NCBI GenBank assembly: GCA_902494035.1
Contig: CABURV010000055.1
Coordinates: 1 to 11,414 of the forward strand
DNA length: 11,414 nucleotides
Direction of reading: 5' to 3'
Origin: an uncultured Collinsella sp.
Lineage (GTDB): Bacteria > Actinomycetota > Coriobacteriia > Coriobacteriales > Coriobacteriaceae
Shown: positions 1-5,144 of the stretch, one piece after another
Layout: the number at the start of each line of letters is the position of its first letter
Position numbering within the stretch: position 1 is the first letter of the stretch
Notes under the pieces: model-generated
Seen by the model: the letters and a program-made list of their open reading frames with translations, nothing else
What the model was told of the DNA's origin: nothing
Databases searched by the model: none
Program-made: the position numbers and the translations under genes

Positions 1-14
1 CATTTGCTACATAT

Positions 15-91
15 GGCCCGTTCGTCTAGCGGTTTAGGACGCCGCCCTCTCAAGGCGGAGATCACCAGTTCGAATCTGGTACGGGCTACCA
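15..91 (+). tRNA. tRNA-Glu, anticodon CUC
   Basis: A complete cloverleaf can be read. The 7-bp acceptor stem pairs 15-21 with 81-87 (first pair G-U), the D arm spans 24-40, the anticodon stem pairs 42-46 with 54-58, and the T arm pairs 64-68 with 76-80 around the loop TTCGAAT. The seven-base anticodon loop is CTCTCAA with anticodon CTC at 49-51, which decodes GAG (Glu). The discriminator base is A88 and CCA (89-91) is encoded. Only 14 bases lie upstream, so the promoter is outside the window. Confidence 0.97.
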
Positions 92-100
92 AAATTGAAC

Positions 101-129
101 GCCCGGGCCTCGTAAGAGACCCGGGTTTT
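101..129 (+). terminator. Intrinsic terminator after tRNA-Glu
   Basis: The arm at 101-111 pairs with 116-126 around a GTAA loop. There is one C-A mismatch, a CCCGGG core, and TTTT follows at 126-129. It sits 9 nt after the tRNA, so the tRNA is probably transcribed as a single-gene unit and the next gene needs its own promoter or read-through. I could not pick a convincing promoter in 130-175: a TTGACC at 135-140 has no matching -10 box. Confidence 0.8.
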
Positions 130-186
130 GTGTATTGACCGATGTTTAAGGCGCGTTGAGTCTGCCGCCTGGACCGAGGAGTTGTC

Positions 187-1104
187 ATGGACCTGCCCAT
201 CAGCTTGCAAGACATCACGTATGCCGAGAACTATCTGGCGCAGGGCGACCTGGCTACGGCGACGCCGCTGCTGGAGCGCCTGGTGGAGCTCGCCGAGGAG
301 TATATCGACGCCGAGTGCAAGACGGAGGAGAAGCGCCAATACTTTAGCTTCGATAGCAAGTTTGAGCGCTTGGCCTATCGCCGCGTGGAGAAGGATCCGC
401 GCGAGCTCGTGCAGGTCGAGGTGCCGTTTGACCGCCTGTACTCTGACATGGCGTTTGCCTACATTCGCCAGCAGGATTATGTGAGCGCTCGCAATGCCCT
501 GATGCAGGCTGTGCGTTGGGACCCCATGAACTGCAACTATCGCTTGGATTTGGCCGAGCTGTTCCGCGCACTCGAAGACAAGCAGGAATGGGCATCGCTC
601 TCGTTTTCGGTGCTGGAGCGTGCAAGCGATGGCAAGTGCGCCGCCCGCGCTTACGCCAATCTGGGACAGTACTTCTTGGAGCCCGAGACCGAGAACATTT
701 CGGCTGCCGTGGGCTGCGCGCGTCTGGCGCTGCGCCTGGCGCCCAACGATGCGCATACGACGCGCCTGCTCAACAAGATCCATACTACCTATCCGGATGC
801 CGCCGAGGAGAGCGACGAGCACGTGATGGGTGAACTGGCCCTGCAAGGCGTTCCGACCTCGCCTTCGGCCGAGATTGCCATCTGCCTGATTATGTGCGCG
901 ACCGATGCTGCAAGCGACGGCGACAAGCAGGAGGCGACGCGCCTGACGGTGCGTGCTCGTGACTTGGTGGGCGAGGAAGCCTGCGCGGCGATTATCAAAC
1001 TGGTGCGCGAGAGCGATGCCGAACTCAATGCCGAGCGCAAGGCAAAGCGCGAAGCTACGGGCAAGGGTTCCGATGGCGCCAAGGAGGCCGGCGATGCCCA
1101 GTAA
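187..1104 (+). CDS. TPR-like helical repeat protein of unknown function (305 aa)
   Basis: I do not recognise a named family. The protein is soluble and almost entirely helical, with no signal peptide or membrane segment. Two stretches read like TPR helix pairs: residues 82-115 (ending in the TPR-like AVRWDP turn) and 152-188 (ending LRLAPND). The N-terminus (10-40) also fits a helical hairpin with an ALxxGDLxxA-type pattern. The C-terminal 30 residues are rich in Lys, Glu, Ala and Gly and probably disordered. The start is ATG 187, supported by GAGGAG at 176-181 with 5-nt spacing. The end overlaps the smpB start by 11 nt, so the two genes are translationally coupled and share an mRNA. TPR proteins usually act as scaffolds or adaptors; a role here in translation or ribosome rescue is only a guess from position. 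Confidence 0.85.
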   Translation: MDLPISLQDITYAENYLAQGDLATATPLLERLVELAEEYIDAECKTEEKRQYFSFDSKFERLAYRRVEKDPRELVQVEVPFDRLYSDMAFAYIRQQDYVSARNALMQAVRWDPMNCNYRLDLAELFRALEDKQEWASLSFSVLERASDGKCAARAYANLGQYFLEPETENISAAVGCARLALRLAPNDAHTTRLLNKIHTTYPDAAEESDEHVMGELALQGVPTSPSAEIAICLIMCATDAASDGDKQEATRLTVRARDLVGEEACAAIIKLVRESDAELNAERKAKREATGKGSDGAKEAGDAQ

Positions 1105-1564
1105 GCGTGAACGCAAGCTCATTTCCAAGAATCGCTCGGCACATCACGAGTACTTTATCGATGAGACGTTTGAGTGCGGTATTGAGCTGAGCGGCACCGA
1201 GGTCAAGTCGATTCGCGAGCGCGCGTGCCAGATTACCGATACCTTCGCGCTGATCCGCGGCGGGGAGTGCTGGCTCGTCGGCCTGCATATCCACCCTTAT
1301 AGCCATGGTGGCGTGTGGAATCGCGATCCCGACCGTCGGCGTCGTCTGCTGCTGCACCGCAAGGAGATCGACTTTCTTGACGGCAAACTTCGCAACCGTG
1401 GTTATGCGCTGGTTCCGTTGGAGCTCTACTTTAATACCGACGGCCGCGTAAAGCTGCTGCTGGGTTTGGGTCGCGGCAAGAAGCTCTACGACAAGCGCGA
1501 GGACATGGCCAAGCGCGACGTTCAGCGCGAGATCGACCGCGCCCTTAAGGAACGCAACCGCTAG
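1094..1564 (+). CDS. smpB: SmpB, tmRNA-binding (SsrA-binding) protein
   Basis: SmpB (156 aa) binds tmRNA and carries it with EF-Tu into ribosomes stalled on mRNAs lacking a stop codon, starting trans-translation. Family signatures are clear: the N-terminal KRERKLISKNRSAHHEYFI segment, ELSGTEVKSIR (residues 31-41), ITDTFALI (47-54), NRDPDRRRRLLLHRKEI (76-92), and the basic tail GRGKKLYDKRE...KRDVQREI (126-147), which is expected to fold in the decoding centre and mRNA channel. Length is normal for the family. The reading frame is open much further upstream, but ATG 1094 is preceded by a perfect AAGGAGG at 1081-1087 with 6-nt spacing and begins exactly at the conserved N-terminus. It overlaps the upstream gene by 11 nt. 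The tmRNA gene itself is not visible in this window. Confidence 0.97.
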   Translation: MPSKRERKLISKNRSAHHEYFIDETFECGIELSGTEVKSIRERACQITDTFALIRGGECWLVGLHIHPYSHGGVWNRDPDRRRRLLLHRKEIDFLDGKLRNRGYALVPLELYFNTDGRVKLLLGLGRGKKLYDKREDMAKRDVQREIDRALKERNR

Positions 1565-1576
1565 GCACTCTGTATA

Positions 1577-1643
1577 AGTTGCGGTGGAATACGGACTGTT
1601 TTGCCTGTTTGAGGGGCTATTCGGTCCCTATTTCACCGCAACT
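1577..1643. repeat. 67-nt imperfect palindrome between smpB and the flavin reductase
   Basis: The arm at 1577-1597 can pair with 1623-1643 at 20 of 21 positions, including two G-T wobbles and one C-C mismatch. The shared arm core is TTGCGGTG / CACCGCAA. Inside, 1603-1606 can pair with 1614-1617, so the whole element folds as one long hairpin. It begins 12 nt after the smpB stop codon and has no T-tract, so it is not a classical terminator. Its size and shape resemble non-coding palindromic intergenic repeats (REP- or MITE-like). Only one copy is in this window, so its repeat status is inferred. Confidence 0.6.
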
Positions 1644-1685
1644 GCGGGCGTCTCATCTTTCTTACTGTTCTGACACATATGTCTC

Positions 1686-1719
1686 AAAGGCGGCGTCCGT
1701 TATGGGTGCCGCCTTTTTT
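1686..1719 (+). terminator. Strong intrinsic terminator between smpB and the flavin reductase
   Basis: The arm AAAGGCGGCGTCC (1686-1698) pairs continuously with 1704-1716 around the loop GTTAT, with two G-T wobbles, and runs into TTTTTT (1714-1719). This is a textbook intrinsic terminator, most simply ending the smpB transcript. It lies only 51 nt before the flavin reductase start and I see no good promoter in between. It could therefore instead sit in the leader of that gene and act as an attenuator. Confidence 0.85.
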
Positions 1720-1770
1720 GTGGGTACATACATCCATGAGGTTCCAACCCGAGCTAGGGGAGTGATCGTT

Positions 1771-2274
1771 ATGGACAAAACTGCGTTCTTTACCATGCCG
1801 AGTGGCCTGTACGTGGTGAGCGCCGCGGCGGACGGGCTGCGTGCCGGCTGCGTTATCAACACAGCAGTGCAGGTGACATCCGTCCCGCCGCGCATCTCGA
1901 TTGCCGTGAACAAGGAAAATGTCACGTCTGGCGTTATTGCATCTGCCAAGGCCTTTGCGCTGACCGTGATTGACCAGACCGCCGACATGCTCTATATCGG
2001 CAATTTTGGCTTCCGCACCAGCAGCGATTACGACAAGTTTGCCAAGTACGAGACGCGCGAGACCGCACTGGGTATGCCCTATGTTCCCGAGCACGCGGCA
2101 GCGCTGTTTAGCTGCCGTCTGATCGACACCGTGGATGTGGGCACGCATCTACTGTTTATCGGCGAGGTTGAGGATGCCGAGCGCTTGAGCGACGAGACAC
2201 CGCTCACCTACGATTACTACCATAAGGTCCTGAAGGGCAAGACGCCTCCGAAGGCGTCCTCATATCAAGGCTAG
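1771..2274 (+). CDS. Flavin reductase domain protein, Hrb/flavoredoxin type
   Basis: This 167-aa soluble protein belongs to the FMN-binding split-barrel flavin reductase family (DIM6/NTAB-like). The family-typical course is visible: SGLYVVSAAADG (residues 11-22), the FMN-binding segment INTAVQVTSVPPRISIAVNKEN (29-50), the middle GNFGFRTSSDYDKF (77-90), a strand near HLLFIGEVEDAE (126-137) and the closing LTYDYYHKVLKGKTPPKA (145-162). In high-molecular-weight rubredoxins (Hrb) this closing segment is followed directly by a rubredoxin domain. Here the protein stops, and a separate rubredoxin gene starts 89 nt later. It probably passes electrons from NAD(P)H through FMN to rubredoxin. The start is ATG 1771, with AGGGGAG at 1756-1762 and 8-nt spacing; the frame is open upstream but lacks a site. 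An in-frame GTG at 1762 is a weaker alternative. Confidence 0.88.
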   Translation: MDKTAFFTMPSGLYVVSAAADGLRAGCVINTAVQVTSVPPRISIAVNKENVTSGVIASAKAFALTVIDQTADMLYIGNFGFRTSSDYDKFAKYETRETALGMPYVPEHAAALFSCRLIDTVDVGTHLLFIGEVEDAERLSDETPLTYDYYHKVLKGKTPPKASSYQG

Positions 2275-2291
2275 AAATGTTCTAAAAATAC

Positions 2292-2319
2292 TTGCATTAT
2301 ATTATTGAGAATCTATACT
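2292..2319 (+). promoter_or_regulatory. Sigma-70-type promoter for the rubredoxin gene
   Basis: A -35 box TTGCAT (2292-2297) and a -10 box TATACT (2314-2319) are separated by 16 nt in strikingly AT-rich DNA compared with the surrounding GC-rich genes. The expected transcription start is near 2325-2327. This gives a leader of about 38 nt and makes ATG 2364, not the in-frame ATG 2325, the workable start. It also shows that the rubredoxin can be expressed independently of the flavin reductase. Confidence 0.65.
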
Positions 2320-2363
2320 AATAAATGAAGTACATCACCAGTCGCGTTCGAGAGGAGAACATC

Positions 2364-2507
2364 ATGGCTGAGGAGAAGAAGACGTATAAGTTTGTGTGCA
2401 CCGTTTGCGGTTACGAGGTTGAGGTCGACACGCCCGAGCTGCCCGAGGACTACGTGTGCCCGGTCTGCGGCGTCGGCCCCGATGAGTTTGAGCTTGTCGA
2501 GGAGTAG
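2364..2507 (+). CDS. Rubredoxin, unusually short (47 aa)
   Basis: This is a small one-electron carrier with a single Fe(Cys)4 centre. The two knuckles are CTVCG (C12, C15) and CPVCG (C32, C35), followed by the typical [11 protein letters not shown] ending. Only 16 residues separate C15 from C32, whereas classic free-standing rubredoxins of 52-54 aa have about 23-29. The usual YDPxxGDP loop is missing, so it resembles the compact rubredoxin domains found in rubrerythrin-type or Hrb-type fusions. The start is ATG 2364, with AGAGGAG at 2351-2357 and 6-nt spacing. Its likely reductase is the flavin reductase just upstream. The acceptor (rubrerythrin, a flavodiiron protein or similar) is not in the window. 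The pI should be strongly acidic because Glu and Asp dominate. Confidence 0.93.
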   Translation: MAEEKKTYKFVCTVCGYEVEVDTPELPEDYVCPVCGVGPDEFELVEE

Positions 2508-2547
2508 CTCGTAGACACACGACTTGCAACAACATGTAGCTCTGTCC

Positions 2548-2583
2548 AAGGGTCCCGGTCGAATTCTCGGCCGGGACCCTTTT
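2548..2583 (+). terminator. Terminator after rubredoxin
   Basis: A perfect 11-bp stem pairs AAGGGTCCCGG (2548-2558) with 2571-2581. It can be extended inward by four more pairs (one G-T) to a 4-nt loop, and it ends in TTTT (2580-2583). Read on the minus strand the hairpin is followed only by TTGG, so it is a weaker terminator for the convergent mntH transcript. Confidence 0.88.
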
Positions 2584-2601
2584 GATTTATCTGACGGTTT
2601 A

Positions 2602-2633
2602 AAACGGTCTCACGTGTTACAGATTGAGACGTT
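2602..2633 (-). repeat. Short palindromic repeat copy, possible mntH terminator
   Basis: Positions 2614-2633 read GTGTTACAGATTGAGACGTT on the plus strand, exactly as at 4945-4964. GTCTCA (2607-2612) opposes TGAGAC (2625-2630), and with one bulged base the stem extends to AAC/GTT. On the minus strand the hairpin is followed by GTTTTAAA, so it could end the mntH transcript about 27-58 nt after its stop. It looks like a shortened version of the element at 4902-4964 with the middle removed. Confidence 0.5.
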
Positions 2634-2659
2634 ATATCTGGACAGTCACGCCATCCCAA

Positions 2660-3916
2660 TTACATCCCCGTTAGCAGCACGATGTCGAGAATCGTCACGA
2701 TGACGCCGATCCCTACGAGCAGCGCGTTGAGCGGGCGCGAGTTGGCGTATTTGCCCATAACGCGGGGCGAACTGGTGAGTCGTATGAGCACAAAGACCGT
2801 AATCGGCAACTGAAGCGACAGCAGCGCCTGACTCCAGATGAGACCCTCAAAAGGATTCGGGACGACCAAGCACGCCGCCACTGCGCCGACGAAACAAGCC
2901 GCCACCCCGATCGAGGAATGTCGGTCGTGGATGTCGTATTCCTCGTCGAACATGCCTGCGGTGATGGTGCCCGCCGCCATGCCCGCCGTCACACTACTCG
3001 ATATACCCGCAAACAGCAGTGCCACCGCAAAGATGGCCGAGCTTGCCGGGCCCAGAATGGGGGAGAGCGTGGCCGCTGCGACTGCGAGGTCGTCTACGAC
3101 AATGCCGTGCGCAAAGAAGGTCGTTGCGGCCAGGATGACCATGGCCGAGTTGATTGCCCAGCCCACGCCCATCGAAAAGAGCGTGTCGAAGAGCTCGTAG
3201 CGCAGACGTTCCTCGATAACTTGCTCGCCTTGGCCTTCGAAGTGCATGGATTGGATGACCTCGGAGTGCAGAAAAAGGTTGTGGGGCATAACGACCGCAC
3301 CCAGGACACTCACGATAATCGCGGCAGAGCCAGTGGGCATACTGGGCGTGATCCAGCTTGCGGCGGCTTGCGGCCAGTCGACCTTGACTAGCGCAAGCTC
3401 GGCCAAAAACGAGAGTCCTACCACGCCGACGAAGGCGATGATCCAGCGCTCGGCACGCTTGTAGGAGTTCGTCATGAGCATTGCCATCGATGCCGCGGCC
3501 ACGATGACGCAGCCGGCGCGCACGGGCAGTCCAAAGAGCATCTGGAGCGCGATCGCGCCGCCCAGGACCTCGGCCATAGCGGTGGCGATGGTCGCGAGGT
3601 AGGCACTGGCGAGTACCGCGCGTCCCACGATGCGGGGGAGGTAGCGTGTCGTGGCCTCGGCAAGACAGGTGCCCGTGGCGATGCCCAGGTGCGCCGCGTT
3701 GTGCTGCAACGCGATGAGCATAATCGTGGACAGCGTGACGATCCACAGCAGCGCGTAGCCAAACTGCGAGCCCGCGGCCATATTGGAGGCCCAGTTGCCC
3801 GGGTCGATAAAGCCGACGGTCACGAGCAGCCCGGGGCCGATGTGCCGCGCAATGTCTAGGCCTCCGTGACCACCGGTGCGTCGGGAGCCAAAGTGTTGTT
3901 TGAGATGGTTGAGCAT
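2660..3916 (-). CDS. mntH: Nramp-family Mn2+/Fe2+ transporter (MntH)
   Basis: This 418-aa integral membrane protein imports divalent metal ions, chiefly Mn2+ and also Fe2+, with protons. Both metal-site motifs are intact: DPGN in TM1 (residues 38-41) and MPHN in TM6 (210-213). The TM6 Met is the residue that favours transition metals over Mg or Al in the family. About 11 hydrophobic segments are visible, for example near 24-36, 55-70, 100-122, 133-148, 157-172, 196-210, 251-270, 289-312, 336-352, 360-380 and 396-416. Length matches bacterial MntH. The frame is open to 3961, but ATG 3916 has AGGAG (plus-strand 3923-3927) with 6-nt spacing. It lies 75 nt downstream of gpmA on the same strand with no clear terminator between, so co-transcription is likely. 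I saw no manganese (yybP-ykoY) riboswitch. Confidence 0.95.
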   Translation of the reverse strand: MLNHLKQHFGSRRTGGHGGLDIARHIGPGLLVTVGFIDPGNWASNMAAGSQFGYALLWIVTLSTIMLIALQHNAAHLGIATGTCLAEATTRYLPRIVGRAVLASAYLATIATAMAEVLGGAIALQMLFGLPVRAGCVIVAAASMAMLMTNSYKRAERWIIAFVGVVGLSFLAELALVKVDWPQAAASWITPSMPTGSAAIIVSVLGAVVMPHNLFLHSEVIQSMHFEGQGEQVIEERLRYELFDTLFSMGVGWAINSAMVILAATTFFAHGIVVDDLAVAAATLSPILGPASSAIFAVALLFAGISSSVTAGMAAGTITAGMFDEEYDIHDRHSSIGVAACFVGAVAACLVVPNPFEGLIWSQALLSLQLPITVFVLIRLTSSPRVMGKYANSRPLNALLVGIGVIVTILDIVLLTGM

Positions 3917-3938
3917 GGTGCGCTCCTGTGTATGGGCG

Positions 3939-3973
3939 GCGTGGCGTCGCATCTGGGTCATGCGGCGCCACGC
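3939..3973 (-). promoter_or_regulatory. 14-bp hairpin in the gpmA-mntH intercistronic leader
   Basis: The arm at 3939-3952 (GCGTGGCGTCGCAT on the plus strand) pairs with 3960-3973 around a 7-nt loop. There is a single imperfect position, T-G on the plus strand and C-A in the minus-strand transcript. It ends 11 nt before the mntH Shine-Dalgarno site and has no T-tract. It is therefore more likely an mRNA-processing, stabilising or translation-control structure than a terminator. No regulator or ligand can be inferred. Confidence 0.5.
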
Positions 3974-3991
3974 GTCGGGTTTGGGTTGGGG

Positions 3992-4765
3992 TTACCTGCG
4001 CGCCTTGCCTTGGTTGGCCACGTCGTCGATCTTGGCGGCGATGGTCGCCGGGTCGCCGATGTAGCGCTTGTCGAGGACGTTGAAATCGGTGTCGAAGGTG
4101 TAAACGAGCGGCACGCCGGTGGGGATGTTGACCTTGAGGATCTCCTCGGGCGTGAGGTGCTCGAACTTCATGACGAGAGAGCGCAGGGAGTTGCCGTGTG
4201 CGGCGATGAGTACGCGCTTGCCGGCGAGCATCTGGGGGCGAATCTCGTCTTCGAAATAAGGCCAGGCACGGGCTATCGTGTCCTTGAGGCACTCGGTGTA
4301 GGGCAGCTGGTCGGGTGCGACATCACGGTATTGCTCCTGGGTGTGGGGATCGCGCGCGTCGTTCGGCTCGAGTGCCGGCGGGCAGATATCGAAGGAGCGG
4401 CGCCAGATGAGCACCTGTTCGTCGCCGTGCTCCGCCGCGGCATCGGCCTTGTTGAGACCCTGCAACGCGCCGTAGTGGCGCTCGTTGAGCTTCCAGGATT
4501 TGATGACGGGCAGCCACTCGCGATCCATTTGGCCGAGCACGATGTTGAGGGTGTGGATCGCGCGCTTGAGGCGCGAAGTGTAGCAGACGTCAAAGTCGAA
4601 ACCGGCTTCTTTGAGGGCTCGACCGCCTGCGGCGGCTTCTTCGCGGCCCGTGTCGGTGAGCTCTACGTCGGTCCAGCCGGTGAACAGGTTGAGTTTGTTC
4701 CACTCCGACTCTCCGTGGCGGATAAGGACGAGTTGGATCGTCTGCCGGTCTGTCTGGTTTGCCAT
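3992..4765 (-). CDS. gpmA: 2,3-bisphosphoglycerate-dependent phosphoglycerate mutase
   Basis: This cytosolic enzyme interconverts 3-phosphoglycerate and 2-phosphoglycerate in glycolysis and gluconeogenesis through a phosphohistidine intermediate. The protein is 257 aa, close to the roughly 250 aa of E. coli GpmA. The signature LIRHGESEWN (residues 14-23) carries catalytic H17. FTGWTDVELTDTG (28-40), R68 in SRLKRAIHTL, E95 in NERHYGALQGLNKA (94-107) and H190 in AAHGNSLRS (188-196) complete the active site. The start is ATG 4765, with AAGGAGG (plus-strand 4771-4777) and 5-nt spacing; an in-frame ATG at 4792 has no such site. It is the first gene of a probable gpmA-mntH unit and is divergent from gltB. 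Confidence 0.97.
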   Translation of the reverse strand: MANQTDRQTIQLVLIRHGESEWNKLNLFTGWTDVELTDTGREEAAAGGRALKEAGFDFDVCYTSRLKRAIHTLNIVLGQMDREWLPVIKSWKLNERHYGALQGLNKADAAAEHGDEQVLIWRRSFDICPPALEPNDARDPHTQEQYRDVAPDQLPYTECLKDTIARAWPYFEDEIRPQMLAGKRVLIAAHGNSLRSLVMKFEHLTPEEILKVNIPTGVPLVYTFDTDFNVLDKRYIGDPATIAAKIDDVANQGKARR

Positions 4766-4782
4766 AGGGGCCTCCTTAATGT

Positions 4783-4800
4783 GGCACGGCATGCGTGCCG
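4783..4800 (-). promoter_or_regulatory. Small hairpin just upstream of the gpmA ribosome-binding site
   Basis: GGCAC (4783-4787) can pair with GTGCC (4795-4799). Alternatively CGGCA (4787-4791) can pair with TGCCG (4796-4800). It would lie in the 5' untranslated leader, 5 nt before the gpmA Shine-Dalgarno site, and could influence translation. It may also be chance in GC-rich DNA. Confidence 0.3.
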
Positions 4801-4817
4801 TTTGTTTGACGCCGCAA

Positions 4818-4846
4818 AGGATACCCGTTTTAGGCTCAAAAGTTAA
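4818..4846 (-). promoter_or_regulatory. Possible gpmA promoter
   Basis: On the minus strand a -35-like TTAACT (plus-strand 4841-4846) and a -10-like TATCCT (4818-4823) are 17 nt apart. Each matches the consensus at 4 of 6 positions. The distance to the gpmA start would leave a leader of about 45 nt. The stretch 4840-4880 is AT-rich, which suits a promoter. Confidence 0.4.
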
Positions 4847-4901
4847 CCAAGACTAACAAAATTATTGTATTTGAATAGGATGGTGAAAGGGGGGTTACCG
4901 A

Positions 4902-4964
4902 AATGTCTTGATCTGTAACAACTAGGGATGGAAATTGGGTCTAGGTGTTACAGATTGAGACGTT
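4902..4964. repeat. 63-nt palindromic element with an arm shared by the rubredoxin-mntH spacer
   Basis: The arm at 4902-4925 pairs with 4941-4964 around a 15-nt loop. Twenty-three of 24 positions pair as RNA, three of them by G-U wobble. The arm reads ATCTGTAACA on the left and TGTTACAGAT on the right, and the outer 20 nt of the right arm (4945-4964) recur exactly at 2614-2633. There is no T-tract at either end. An identical 20-mer in two separate intergenic spacers argues for a dispersed repeat family or a shared regulatory site. Confidence 0.65.
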
Positions 4965-5144
4965 TGAAGAGGTGAGTTTGCAGGCCGAACTTGGGGCCTA
5001 TGTTGTCGCCCTTGAGGTCGGCGGTGTCCACTCGTAGGGCGTGCGTTACGCGATTGTTTCGAAACGGGCGGGAAACACAACGGGCCGGTGATGCTCCTAG
5101 TATGCCTATTCAACTGACTGTCTAACACCAAGGGGAGGATCGCG

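Larger units (their letters stand above)
4766..5144. other. Gene-free divergent region between gpmA and gltB (379 nt)
   Basis: I see no convincing protein gene here. From left to right it holds the gpmA ribosome-binding site, a small hairpin and possible promoter (to 4846), an AT-rich stretch (4840-4880), the palindromic element 4902-4964, a GC-rich stretch 4965-5050, a perfect 10-bp palindrome GTTTCGAAAC (5056-5065), and the gltB ribosome-binding site. No good -35/-10 pair for gltB was found. A TAGTAT at 5098-5103 is -10-like but lacks a partner. Any nitrogen-responsive control of gltBD should act in this region. Confidence 0.6.

Noticed and set aside
135..163. TTGACC as a promoter for the TPR-like gene
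   Set aside because: No -10-like hexamer lies at 16-18 nt spacing, so the match to the -35 box alone is not enough.
34..1128. 364-codon minus-strand frame opposite the TPR-like gene and the tRNA
   Set aside because: Its last residues (SPYQIRTGDLRLERAAS) are the antisense translation of the tRNA-Glu gene, a known source of spurious proteins. The rest mirrors the codon bias of the real plus-strand gene, and there is no ribosome-binding site.
1565..1770. Possible FMN riboswitch or tmRNA gene between smpB and the flavin reductase
   Set aside because: The region folds into one long palindrome and one terminator. The multi-arm FMN-riboswitch core, and the tRNA-like ends and tag frame of tmRNA, are not present.
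2241..2258. 7-bp hairpin at the end of the flavin reductase gene (GACGCCT...AGGCGTC)
   Set aside because: It lies inside the coding sequence and no T-tract follows, so it is not called a terminator. It may be a chance effect of codon choice.
3917..3991. Manganese riboswitch (yybP-ykoY) ahead of mntH
   Set aside because: The spacer is only 75 nt and holds a single long hairpin, without the conserved double-loop motifs of that riboswitch.
2994..4292. 432-codon minus-strand frame across mntH and gpmA
   Set aside because: It is a frame-shifted shadow: Arg/His/Pro-rich with no domain, while the other frame encodes intact Nramp and GpmA motifs.
3866..4846. 326-codon plus-strand frame opposite gpmA
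   Set aside because: Antisense to a gene with a full set of catalytic motifs. It arises from high GC and lack of stop codons opposite favoured codons.
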